Origin: Alphaproteobacteria bacterium
GTDB lineage: Bacteria; Pseudomonadota; Alphaproteobacteria; Rhizobiales; Rhizobiaceae
NCBI GenBank assembly: GCA_017308345.1
Contig: JAFKFE010000178.1
Location: 1-8,474 of the forward strand
Length of the DNA stretch: 8,474 nucleotides
Reading direction: 5' to 3'
Positions 1-7,048 of the stretch are shown here, piece by piece. A program made the position numbers and the translations under genes. The stretch's first letter is position 1, and each line of letters begins with the position of its first letter. The notes under the pieces are model-generated. The model was not told the DNA's origin and did no database searches. It saw only the letters and a program-made list of their open reading frames with translations.

Positions 1-251
1 GCGAGCGCTATGGCGTCATTCCGGGCGCGATCCATCTGCCCTATGCGCGCCTGCAGGAGAATATCGCTGCCGGCGGCATGCTGCACGAACTGGCGAAGTC
101 GACAGCCAAGCAGCTCCTGTTCTACTGCGCCTTCGGAGAGCGTTCGGCGATGGCGGTGCAGGCGGCGCAGGATGTCGGCATTTCCAGCGCCCGCCACATC
201 CAGGGCGGCATCGACGCCTGGCGGAAGGCCAGCGGTCCGCTGATGCATTAG
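1..251 (+). CDS. Rhodanese-like domain protein, 3' end (partial)
   Basis: The visible 82 residues, read from base 3 to a TAG at 249-251, are the C-terminal half of a rhodanese homology domain. The motif IPGAIHLPY near the left edge is the usual substrate-entry strand of single-domain rhodaneses. FYCAFGERSA is the active-site loop, with the candidate catalytic Cys encoded at 126-128 and the CxxxxR(S) pattern intact. HIQGGIDAWRKASGPL is the typical C-terminal GG..AW signature. Family members carry sulfane sulfur as a cysteine persulfide; the physiological acceptor cannot be told from the sequence. The N-terminus lies outside the window, so a second domain or signal peptide cannot be excluded. 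The gene converges on the regulator downstream with only 13 bp between stops. Sulfur chemistry fits loosely with the cysteine synthase-like gene further right, but the two are not in one operon. Confidence 0.9.
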   Translation, partial: ERYGVIPGAIHLPYARLQENIAAGGMLHELAKSTAKQLLFYCAFGERSAMAVQAAQDVGISSARHIQGGIDAWRKASGPLMH

Positions 252-264
252 CTGCCGCCCGGTT

Positions 265-2334
265 TCAATTCAGCCCGATGAGCCTGGCGCCGTTCCGGAA
301 CAGGGCTTCGGCGTCGCGGTCGAAGCGGAACGTCGCGATGAAATCGTCGGCGCGATAGTTCGGCAACGTATTGCGGATCGTGGCGGCGAAGCTTTGCGCT
401 TCGTCCTGCCGGCCGGCCAATGCCAGGCAGTGAGCGGCGATCGCCAGGATGATGACATGGGCGTTTGGCCTGGCGGCCGCCTTCAGCGCCCATTCGGCGG
501 CCGCTTCGAATTCGCCGAGACGGGCATGGGCCATGGCGCGCGCGCCCATCATGCCGAACAGCAGCGGGTCGAAGGGGCTGAGATGGCGCGAATGATCGGA
601 CGAGCCGATCGCCGATTGCGGGTCGCCCGACTGCGAATGGACGAAGGACAGCGCGTAGTGGCCGAGAGCGAAATTGGGGCTGAGGTCGACGGCGCTCGCC
701 AGTTCCAGCAGCGCGCCGTCCTGTTCGCCGCGCAGCCATAGCGCACGGCCCATCGCCCAGTGGGCGGCGGGGTTGCGGTCATCGACCCGCAGGCTGTGGC
801 CCGCGCTTTCGAAGGCAAGCGCGGTTTCGCGGTCGCGGTCGCCCCAGCGCTGGAAGGCGCTCTGCCAGTGGGTGAAGGAAAGGCCGGCATAGGCGCGGGC
901 GAAGGTCGGGTCGAGCTTCAGCGCTTCGCTGAAGAAATGCTGCGCCAGCTCGTTCTCCTGCCGCGTGAAGCGGTACATGTGCCAGAGGCCGCGATGATAA
1001 GCCTCCCAGGCATTGAGCGAATTAGGCGCCTTGAGCAGTGCGCGGTTGCGCTCCACCGTGGCGATCTCGGCGGCGAGGGAAGAAACGATGCTGTTGCCGA
1101 TGTCGTCCAGCACCACGAAGATCTCGTCGGGCTTGTGCTCGAATGTCTCGGCCCAGACAATCCGCGCCGTGCGCACCTCGACGAGCTCGACGGCAACGAC
1201 GATCCGCCCCGGCGGGCTGCGCACCGAGCCCGTCGCGACATAGTCGACATTCAGCCTGCGCCCGGCATCTTCCGGCGCGATGTTCTTCTCGGCGAGCGCG
1301 AAGACCGAGCCGCGGGCGATGACGAAGAAATCGCGAAGCTTGGCAAGGCGCGTGATGATGTCATGCGTGAGGCCGTCGGCCAGGCCGCCGCGGAAGCCGC
1401 CGGTGCCGGCGCTCTCCGCAAACGGCATCACCGCGAGCGAAGCCCGGCGCGTCGCCGCCAGCTCGGATTCGATCGCTACGACTGACGGTTGCGGGTCCGG
1501 GAAAGCCGGCCCGGACCTGGCGCATGGCCTTGCGTCGGCATTGCGGGCTCTTATTTCCTGCCAAGCCTCGCGCAACGGGGTGAAATCCAGCTCTTCGGAA
1601 TGAAACAGCTCCGCCGCGGTGGCAAGATGTTCTTCGCCCGCGCCGATCTGGCCGCGTCGGGCCAGACCTTCCAGCAGCGCGACATGCGCCCGGCCATCGA
1701 AGGGCGCTAGCTCCAGCCATTTGTCTATATAGGCGCCGGCCTCATAGGTTCCCTGCGGGACAAGACCGATGATGTGCTTCAGGACGGCGACTTGGCATGC
1801 GCTGAAACGGCGGCGTTGCGCCGTCAGCCAGCTGCTGAAATGCGGGTTGCGATCGAGTTCCAGGCCGTCGAGAAAGTCGCCCGCAAACAGTTGCGCAAGT
1901 GTCCGCAGACGGTCGAGACCAAGCGTTTCGATCCCTTCCGCCACCGCGGCAGCGGCTTCGACGGCATCGACGCTCGTGCCGCCGAGGCGAAGCGCCACGG
2001 TATCGCCTTCCGTCTCGATCCGGTGCAGGCCCGGTTCGTCGAGCGCGGCGCGCAGCTTGCTCAGGCACCAGCGCAGTTCGCCGCGGGGGTCGTTGGGCAC
2101 GTCCCAGAGAAGTTCGCAAAGCCGGCTGCGGCTGACAGGATGCGGCGCCAGCGCCAGATAGGCAAGCAGCGCGCGCAGCTTGCGTGACGAGGGCAATGTA
2201 ACGGGCACTCCGTCACGGGCAATCGTCAGTTGCCCGAGCAGCCTTACGGACAGGCCAACGGGGCCGTTCAGGCTCGATCGGGTGGATTCCACGTATGTTT
2301 CCACGCTTTCTCCAACGCTGGCCAGTTGGTCCAT
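265..2334 (-). CDS. SARP-type winged-helix/BTAD regulator with TolB-like domain and TPR repeats
   Basis: A 689-aa putative transcriptional regulator, predicted cytoplasmic, with no signal peptide or membrane segment. Residues about 28-118 look like an OmpR/SARP-type winged helix (VRLLGQLTIARDG, then SSRKLRALLAYLAL and GELRWCLSKLRAALDEPG). Residues about 123-265 resemble a bacterial transcriptional activation domain. Residues about 297-425 match the TolB-like N-terminal module seen in rhizobial class III cyclase-type proteins (SLAVMPFAESAG, GLADGLTHDIITRL, DYVATGSVRSPPGRI, ARIVWAETFEH). Residues about 440-660 are TPR-like helical repeats (EALKLDPTFARAYAGLSFTH; GALLELASAVDLSPNFALGH). It has no cyclase or ATPase motif. 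ATG at 2334 is preceded on its strand by a modest GGTGA about 8 nt upstream. It is transcribed away from the cysteine synthase-like gene and is the likely local regulator, but the target and ligand are unknown. The gene ends in a TGA at 265-267. Confidence 0.88.
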   Translation of the reverse strand: MDQLASVGESVETYVESTRSSLNGPVGLSVRLLGQLTIARDGVPVTLPSSRKLRALLAYLALAPHPVSRSRLCELLWDVPNDPRGELRWCLSKLRAALDEPGLHRIETEGDTVALRLGGTSVDAVEAAAAVAEGIETLGLDRLRTLAQLFAGDFLDGLELDRNPHFSSWLTAQRRRFSACQVAVLKHIIGLVPQGTYEAGAYIDKWLELAPFDGRAHVALLEGLARRGQIGAGEEHLATAAELFHSEELDFTPLREAWQEIRARNADARPCARSGPAFPDPQPSVVAIESELAATRRASLAVMPFAESAGTGGFRGGLADGLTHDIITRLAKLRDFFVIARGSVFALAEKNIAPEDAGRRLNVDYVATGSVRSPPGRIVVAVELVEVRTARIVWAETFEHKPDEIFVVLDDIGNSIVSSLAAEIATVERNRALLKAPNSLNAWEAYHRGLWHMYRFTRQENELAQHFFSEALKLDPTFARAYAGLSFTHWQSAFQRWGDRDRETALAFESAGHSLRVDDRNPAAHWAMGRALWLRGEQDGALLELASAVDLSPNFALGHYALSFVHSQSGDPQSAIGSSDHSRHLSPFDPLLFGMMGARAMAHARLGEFEAAAEWALKAAARPNAHVIILAIAAHCLALAGRQDEAQSFAATIRNTLPNYRADDFIATFRFDRDAEALFRNGARLIGLN

Positions 2335-2373
2335 ATTCTATCACCAAAGACGACAGGAGGCAGCCGGCAGCCC

Positions 2374-2390
2374 CATTCCGTGCCGGAATG
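2374..2390. promoter_or_regulatory. 17-bp inverted repeat in divergent promoter region
   Basis: A perfect palindrome with 7-bp arms (CATTCCG and CGGAATG) around a 3-nt centre. It lies 40 bp upstream of the regulator start and about 115 bp upstream of the cysteine synthase-like start. The near-symmetry and short centre suit a dimeric repressor or activator site better than an RNA terminator, and no T-run follows. Its role as an operator is inferred from position only. Confidence 0.4.
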
Positions 2391-2397
2391 CCGCCGT

Positions 2398-2414
2398 TGC
2401 CGCATTTAGCGGCA
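2398..2414. promoter_or_regulatory. Second 17-bp inverted repeat in divergent promoter region
   Basis: Arms TGCCGC and GCGGCA flank the 5-nt centre ATTTA. Its centre is 24 bp from that of the inverted repeat at 2374-2390. The right arm can alternatively pair with ATGCCGC at 2388-2394 (GCGGCAT at 2409-2415), so two mutually exclusive foldings exist. It could be an operator or a leader-RNA structure; nothing here distinguishes these. Confidence 0.35.
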
Positions 2415-2462
2415 TATCAAGCAACCTAGCGCGGCAAGGTGTCGAAACCGCGCCGCCCAAGC

Positions 2463-2481
2463 CGCCGGCCTGTAACCGGCG
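2463..2481. repeat. Inverted repeat just upstream of the cysteine synthase-like RBS
   Basis: Arms CGCCGG (2463-2468) and CCGGCG (2476-2481) enclose the 7-nt loop CCTGTAA. The right arm ends 12 nt before the ribosome binding site, so in a leader RNA this hairpin would sit next to the initiation region. A further weaker inverted repeat (GCGCGG at 2429-2434 with CCGCGC at 2448-2453) lies just upstream. With GC-rich arms, chance occurrence is quite possible. Confidence 0.3.
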
Positions 2482-2493
2482 TGTGAGGACATC

Positions 2494-2499
2494 GAGGAG
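2494..2499 (+). promoter_or_regulatory. Ribosome binding site of the cysteine synthase-like gene
   Basis: GAGGAG ends 6 nt before the ATG at 2506. It is a strong Shine-Dalgarno match at good spacing and fixes the start of the downstream gene. Confidence 0.75.
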
Positions 2500-2505
2500 A
2501 AAGCC

Positions 2506-3591
2506 ATGTTGCATCAATTGAAAATCAGGACCACGTCCGGGCGTGGCCGGCTGTTCGACAGCATTCTCGACACGGTCGGTGACACGCCGGTCATCCGCAT
2601 CAACAATCTCGCCCCGGCGCATGCGACCATCTATGTGAAGGCCGAGTTCTTCAATCCGGCGGCCTCGGTGAAGGACCGGCTGGCGCTCAACATCATCGAG
2701 GAAGGCGAACGCAGCGGCAAGTTGAAGCCCGGCCAGACGGTGGTCGAGGCGACGAGCGGCAACACAGGCATCGGCCTTGCGATGGTCTGCGCGCAGAAAG
2801 GCTACCCGCTGGTGGTGACGATGGCCGACAGCTTCTCCATCGAACGCCGCAAGCTGATGCGCATGCTTGGCGCCAAGGTGGTACTGACGCCGCGCGCCCA
2901 AAAAGGGGTTGGCATGTACAAGAAGGCGGTCGAGCTCGCCGAGGCCAATGGCTGGTTCCTGGCCCGCCAGTTCGAGACGGAAGCCAACGCCGCCATCCAC
3001 GAAGCGACCACTGGCCGCGAGATCATCAATGATTTCGCCGGTTCGAGGCTGGACTATCTGGTCACCGGTTATGGCACGGGCGGCACCGTGGCCGGCATCG
3101 GTCGCGTGCTGCGCCAGGAACGGCCGGAGGTCAGGATCGTGCTGGCCGAGCCGGCCAACGCCCAATTGGTCGGCAGCGGCACGCGCCAGGAGCGCGGCGC
3201 CGGCGGGGCGCCGGCCGCTAGCCATCCGGCTTTCGAGCCGCATCCGATCCAGGGTTGGACGCCGGACTTCATCCCCAATGTGCTGCAGGAGGCGATCGAC
3301 AAGCACTATTACGACGAGGTGGTGCCGATCCCCGGTCCCGAAGGCATCAAATGGGCGAAGGCGCTGGCGCAGCAGGAAGGCATCTTCACCGGCATCTCCG
3401 GCGGGGCCACCTTCGCCGTGGCGCGCCAGATCGCGGACAAGGCTCCGGCCGGCTCGGTGATCCTGTGCATGCTGCCCGACACGGGTGAGCGCTACATGTC
3501 GACGCCGCTCTTCGACGGCATCGAGGCCGAGATGGATGCCGAGGAGACGGCGTTGTCGCGCTCCACGCCGAGCTGCCAGTTCGACGCCTGA
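2506..3591 (+). CDS. Cysteine synthase-like PLP enzyme (fold type II), divergent CysK group
   Basis: A 361-aa cytoplasmic PLP enzyme of the cysteine synthase/cystathionine beta-synthase family, which performs beta-replacement on activated serine. The Schiff-base lysine is K56 in NPAASVKDR. The substrate loop is EATSGNTGIG (81-90), the phosphate-binding loop GYGTGGTVAGIG (188-199), and MADSFSIERRKLMRMLGA is the usual following helix. Several points set it apart from housekeeping CysK: FETEAN where CysK has NPAN, a longer segment at about 222-256 (SGTRQER, ASHPAFEPH, IQGWTPDFIP), GISGGAT instead of GISSGA, and a C-terminal tail SRSTPSCQFD. At 361 aa it is longer than typical CysK (about 310-325). 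The start is supported by the GAGGAG ribosome binding site. A PLP decarboxylase follows 81 bp downstream. It may use a nucleophile other than sulfide; true O-acetylserine sulfhydrylase activity remains possible. Confidence 0.9.
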   Translation: MLHQLKIRTTSGRGRLFDSILDTVGDTPVIRINNLAPAHATIYVKAEFFNPAASVKDRLALNIIEEGERSGKLKPGQTVVEATSGNTGIGLAMVCAQKGYPLVVTMADSFSIERRKLMRMLGAKVVLTPRAQKGVGMYKKAVELAEANGWFLARQFETEANAAIHEATTGREIINDFAGSRLDYLVTGYGTGGTVAGIGRVLRQERPEVRIVLAEPANAQLVGSGTRQERGAGGAPAASHPAFEPHPIQGWTPDFIPNVLQEAIDKHYYDEVVPIPGPEGIKWAKALAQQEGIFTGISGGATFAVARQIADKAPAGSVILCMLPDTGERYMSTPLFDGIEAEMDAEETALSRSTPSCQFDA

Positions 3592-3602
3592 CGACAGGAA
3601 CC

Positions 3603-3636
3603 GCGACGCCGCCGCACATGGCGGCGTTGCCCTTTT
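3603..3636 (+). terminator. Hairpin with T-tract between the two PLP enzyme genes
   Basis: Bases 3603-3613 pair with 3620-3630 as an 11-bp GC-rich stem containing one G-T wobble, closed by the 6-nt loop GCACAT and followed by CCTTTT (3631-3636). This fits a Rho-independent terminator 11 bp after the cysteine synthase-like stop codon, although the T-run is short. It could terminate fully, or act as a partial terminator or mRNA-stabilising stem that sets the ratio of the two enzymes. Confidence 0.6.
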
Positions 3637-3672
3637 GCGCGTGGATCGTCGATGCGCCGGTGGAGAGACAGG

Positions 3673-5154
3673 ATGGATGTATTTCAGGAAGCGACGGCCG
3701 CGGACGAAACACTCGATCCGCCGGATTGGATCGAGGCGGGAGCGCTCTCGCACCGGGTCGTCGACGACGCCATCGCCTATCTCAAGGATGTGCGAGAGCG
3801 TCCGGTCTGGCGCGAGATGCCGCCCGAGGTGCGATCGTTCTTCAGCGCACCCTTGCCGCGATCGCCGGCGCCGGTGGCCGACGTCTATGGCGACGTCGCC
3901 CGCAACGTCATGCCTTACCCGATGGGCAACGTCCATCCGCGCTTCTGGTCCTGGTACATGGGGGCCAGCAACTTCACCGGCGCGCTCGGCGATTTCCTGG
4001 CGGCGATCCAGGGTTCCAATCTCGGCGGCGGCAATCATGCCGCCGGCTTGATGGACGGCCAGGTCGTCGACTGGTGCAAGGAAATGGTCGGGTTCCCGGC
4101 CTCGGCCAGCGGTACGCTGGTCAGCGGCGGCTCGATGGCCAATATCATCGGGTTGACGGTGGCACGCAACGTAAAGGCCGGTGTTGACGTGCGCGAGCGC
4201 GGCGTCGGCGCCATCCCCAAGCCGTTGCGCTACTATGCGTCGGATCAGGTCCATTCCTGCCACCGGAAAGCCATGGAGGCGCTGGGCCTTGGCAATCGGG
4301 CGCTGCGGCGGATCCCGACGGATGCCGGTTTGCGCATCGACATAGCGGCGCTCAAGGCGGCAATCGCGGAGGACCGCGAGGCGGGGTTCAAGCCGGCCTG
4401 CGTGATCGGCACCGCCGGCACCGTCAACACCGGCGCCATCGACGACCTTCAGGCGCTGGCGGCTGTGGCGGCCGAGGAAGGGCTCTGGTTCCATGTCGAC
4501 GGCTGCATCGGCGCGCTGATCGCGATCGCACCCGAGAACCGATCGCTCGTCGCAGGCATCGAGCAGGCGGATTCGATCGCGCTCGATCCGCACAAATGGC
4601 TGCATGCGCCATTCGAAGCCGGCTGCGCGCTGGTGCGGGACGCATCCGCGCACCGCAATACATTTGCCGTCACGCCCGAATATCTGGAATCGACGCCTCG
4701 CGGTCTCGCCTCCGGAGAGTGGCTGCACGATTACGGCCTGCAAACTTCGCGCGGCTTCCGCGCGCTGAAAATCTGGATGGCGCTGAGGGAGCACGGCGTC
4801 GAGAAATTCGGCCGGCTGATCGACCAGAACATCGCCCAGGCCCGTTACCTCACCCGGTTGGTGGAAGCGGAGCCGGCGCTGGAGCTGATGGCGCCCACCA
4901 CCATCAACATCGTCAGCTTCCGCCACCGGCTGGATGGCGCGTCGGAGGAAAGGCTCAAGGCGCTCAACACCGAGATCATGCTGCGGCTGCAGGAAGAAGG
5001 CATCGCGGCCTTATCCGATACCACCGTGCAAGGCCGGCACTGCCTGAGAGTGGCGATCGCCAATCACCGCACGCGCCGCGACGATCTCGACCTGCTGGTC
5101 ACGGAGATGCTGAGGCTGGGACGGGAGATCGAGGCCGCCGCGACACCGTTGTGA
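3673..5154 (+). CDS. Group II pyridoxal-dependent amino-acid decarboxylase
   Basis: A 493-aa cytoplasmic PLP enzyme of the aromatic amino acid/glutamate/cysteine-sulfinate decarboxylase family, whose members turn an L-amino acid into its amine and CO2. Numbered from the chosen start: NVHPRFWSWY (86-95) in the substrate region, SGGSMAN (151-157) for cofactor phosphate, DQVHSCHRKA with probable PLP-stacking H194, HVDGCIGA with D276 for the pyridine nitrogen, and LDPHKWLH with Schiff-base K308. HVDGC replaces the commoner HVDAA. I chose ATG 3673 because GGAGAG (3662-3667) lies 5 nt upstream; an in-frame ATG at 3652 lacks such a site and would add seven residues. The gene follows the cysteine synthase-like gene across a hairpin, suggesting consecutive steps. 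The substrate cannot be read with confidence: cysteate or cysteine sulfinate, aromatic amino acids and others are open. It converges on the DGPF gene with a 16-bp gap. Confidence 0.9.
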   Translation: MDVFQEATAADETLDPPDWIEAGALSHRVVDDAIAYLKDVRERPVWREMPPEVRSFFSAPLPRSPAPVADVYGDVARNVMPYPMGNVHPRFWSWYMGASNFTGALGDFLAAIQGSNLGGGNHAAGLMDGQVVDWCKEMVGFPASASGTLVSGGSMANIIGLTVARNVKAGVDVRERGVGAIPKPLRYYASDQVHSCHRKAMEALGLGNRALRRIPTDAGLRIDIAALKAAIAEDREAGFKPACVIGTAGTVNTGAIDDLQALAAVAAEEGLWFHVDGCIGALIAIAPENRSLVAGIEQADSIALDPHKWLHAPFEAGCALVRDASAHRNTFAVTPEYLESTPRGLASGEWLHDYGLQTSRGFRALKIWMALREHGVEKFGRLIDQNIAQARYLTRLVEAEPALELMAPTTINIVSFRHRLDGASEERLKALNTEIMLRLQEEGIAALSDTTVQGRHCLRVAIANHRTRRDDLDLLVTEMLRLGREIEAAATPL

Positions 5155-5170
5155 AGCGCGCGGCCGTGTC

Positions 5171-5545
5171 TCAACCGGCCGGCAGCGCGGCGCCGGGCCT
5201 ATACAGCATGATCGGCCGGATCTCATAGATGGCGGTGGGATTGACGCGCTTGAGGTCGCGGGCGGCGGCGACCGCCTCGTCCAGGCTCGCGCAGTTGAGC
5301 ACGTAGAGGCCCAGCAACTGCTCCTTGGTCTCCGCGAACGGGCCATCGATCACCATGGCGTCAGCCGGGCCGCGCAAAGTTACCGCCTCCGCCGTGGGGC
5401 CAAGCCTTGCCGCGGGCCCAAGCTTACCCTCCCGGGTCAGCCTGGTGTTGACCTCGAGCAGGTCATTCATCAGCGCCGCATCCTCGTCGGGCGTCCAGGA
5501 TTGGACGGTCTCTTCGACGTGATAGGCAAGGACAGCATAGAACAT
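5171..5545 (-). CDS. DGPF/YCII-related domain protein
   Basis: A 124-aa small soluble protein. MFYAVLAYHVEE forms the first strand of the ferredoxin-like YCII fold. The hallmark VIDGPFAETKEQLLG places DGPF at residues 67-70, and IYEIRPIMLY is the closing strand. The length is typical of this family (about 115-130 aa). The start at 5545 is chosen over an upstream in-frame ATG at 5626 because the family begins at this strand and GAGGAAA (5553-5559) sits 7 nt upstream; the longer form would add 27 residues with no domain match. Biochemical function is unsettled: YCII relatives are suggested enzymes, and DGPF proteins often neighbour ECF sigma factors, none of which is seen here. It lies 93 bp downstream of the histidine kinase on the same strand, so co-transcription is possible but not certain. 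Confidence 0.88.
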   Translation of the reverse strand: MFYAVLAYHVEETVQSWTPDEDAALMNDLLEVNTRLTREGKLGPAARLGPTAEAVTLRGPADAMVIDGPFAETKEQLLGLYVLNCASLDEAVAAARDLKRVNPTAIYEIRPIMLYRPGAALPAG

Positions 5546-5638
5546 GATACGGTTTCCTCGTGCCAGGACGGGCGGCACTATCGCACGAAGAGCGAGCCGA
5601 TCCAGTGCCGGGCGGGCATAAGGCAACCCTTTGCTGAC

Positions 5639-7048
5639 TCAAGTTGCCACTGGCAGCCTCAGCTCCGTCAGCAGCCCGCCACCGGGGTAATTTGAGAGGC
5701 TGACGTCGCCGCCGGCGCCACGCGCGATGTTGCGGGCGATGGTCAGGCCGAGACCGAGGCCGCCGGTCGTGCGGTTGCGCGATTCCTCCAGCCGCACGAA
5801 GGAGCCGAACACGGCATCCAGCTTCGCCTGCGGGATTCCGGGACCCTCGTCTCGGATAGAAAGCGTGATGGTGTCGCCCGATCGTCGAACGCCGAGATGC
5901 GCCTTCTTGCCGTAGGTCACAGCGTTCTGAATGAGATTGGTGACGCAGCGGCGCAGCGCCACCGGCCGGGCGATGCAGATCAGGCCGCGCGAAGGGGTCG
6001 CGTCCTCGTCGAAGGATGCGTCTTCGAAAGAGTCCGCAACCGATTCCACAAGCGACCAGAAATCGATGCGCTCGGCCTTTTCCTCGGTCACCTCGAATTT
6101 GGCGAAGTCGATCACCGAGCTCGCGATGCTCTCGATGTCGGCGAGGTCGTGCGCGAGCGCATCCCGCGCGGGCGACTTGCGCAGCAGTTCGAGGCGCAGG
6201 CGCATCCGGGTCAGCGGCGTGCGCAGGTCATGCGCCAGCGCCGCCGCAAGATGCTCGCGGTCCTCGACATAGTCGCGCAGCCGCATCTGCATGGCATTGA
6301 TCGCCTTTGCCGCGGCGCGGATCTCGCGGCTGCCGCTGTCGGCGATCGGCGGGCTTTTCAAATCCTTGCCAATCCGCGTCACGGCTGTTTCCATCATCCG
6401 GTAGGGCGCGGTCAGCCGGCGCAGCGACCAGATCGACATGACGACGATCAAGCCGGCAATCAACGAATAGAGCGGCAGGCTGTCGAGGCTCAGGATCGGT
6501 CCCGCCGGCGTGATCGGCTCGGTGAAATTCAACCACTGGCCATCGGAAAAACGCAACGACGCCGTCAGCTTGTCGCTCTGCGCAAAATCCGCCGCCAGAA
6601 CCAGAAGGTCACGCTCGACCTGGCCGACATCCTTGTTCATTGCCTGGCCGTCCGGGACGTCGGCCTCCTGGGTGGCCGGATCGCGCCGCACGCGCGCGTC
6701 GGTGATGCCGAATTTCGACAGGCGCCCGACCAGTATGTCCTCCAACTCGGCCAATTGATCGTCGCCGGCGATCGAAGAGGTGACGGCGGGCGTGTCCGAG
6801 ACCGTCAGCGCATAGGTCGAATTGAACAGACCGGACGCGGTCGCCTTGCGCTCTTCGGGCGTGGCGTCGTGCATCAGCTGCACCAGCGAATAGGCGCGGT
6901 CGTCCAGGCGATAGAGATCGACGACACTGTTGGCGGCGGCGCGGTCGCGCGCCACGATGTAAAGCGTCGCCACCTGGCTGAGCATGAGGCCGGCAATGAC
7001 GATGAGCAGCACCCAGGCAGGCAGGGTCTGCGGCAGGAAGCGTCTCAT
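5639..7048 (-). CDS. Sensor histidine kinase, EnvZ-like
   Basis: A 469-aa inner-membrane sensor kinase. Membrane segment 1 is at about 11-33 and segment 2 at about 190-207. They enclose a periplasmic region of about 155 residues with no motif I recognise. A HAMP-like segment (about 208-260, RRLTAPYRMMETAVTRIG) leads into the dimerisation/phosphoacceptor helix LAHDLRTPLTRMRL with H273. The ATPase domain has N-box NLIQNA (371-376), G1 DEGPGIP (400-406) and G2 GGLGLGL (429-435), all intact. HDLRTPLTR is close to EnvZ-type kinases. The start codon overlaps the response regulator stop by 4 bp (ATGA), indicating translational coupling, and no separate ribosome binding site is needed. The signal sensed is unknown. 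The response regulator gene upstream is its obvious partner. Confidence 0.95.
   Translation of the reverse strand: MRRFLPQTLPAWVLLIVIAGLMLSQVATLYIVARDRAAANSVVDLYRLDDRAYSLVQLMHDATPEERKATASGLFNSTYALTVSDTPAVTSSIAGDDQLAELEDILVGRLSKFGITDARVRRDPATQEADVPDGQAMNKDVGQVERDLLVLAADFAQSDKLTASLRFSDGQWLNFTEPITPAGPILSLDSLPLYSLIAGLIVVMSIWSLRRLTAPYRMMETAVTRIGKDLKSPPIADSGSREIRAAAKAINAMQMRLRDYVEDREHLAAALAHDLRTPLTRMRLRLELLRKSPARDALAHDLADIESIASSVIDFAKFEVTEEKAERIDFWSLVESVADSFEDASFDEDATPSRGLICIARPVALRRCVTNLIQNAVTYGKKAHLGVRRSGDTITLSIRDEGPGIPQAKLDAVFGSFVRLEESRNRTTGGLGLGLTIARNIARGAGGDVSLSNYPGGGLLTELRLPVAT

Noticed and set aside
10..243. 77-codon frame on the plus strand over the rhodanese end
   Set aside because: Frame 1 gives an Arg/Ser-rich product with no motif, whereas frame 3 gives a clear rhodanese active site and C-terminal signature.
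2341..4926. 861-codon open frame on the minus strand opposite both PLP enzyme genes
   Set aside because: Its product is rich in Arg, His, Asp and Gly with no recognisable domain, as expected for the antisense frame of GC-rich codons. Both plus-strand genes beneath it have complete catalytic motifs and ribosome binding sites.
5161..5181. CGGCCG inverted repeat with a 9-nt loop at the convergent junction of the decarboxylase and DGPF genes
   Set aside because: The stem is only 6 bp, the arm is itself a palindrome common in GC-rich DNA, and there is no T-run on either strand. Not enough to call a terminator.
5546..5638. Possible promoter (TTGAGT and TATGCC on the minus strand) ahead of the DGPF gene
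   Set aside because: Poor -10 match and 16-bp spacing; too weak to list as a feature.
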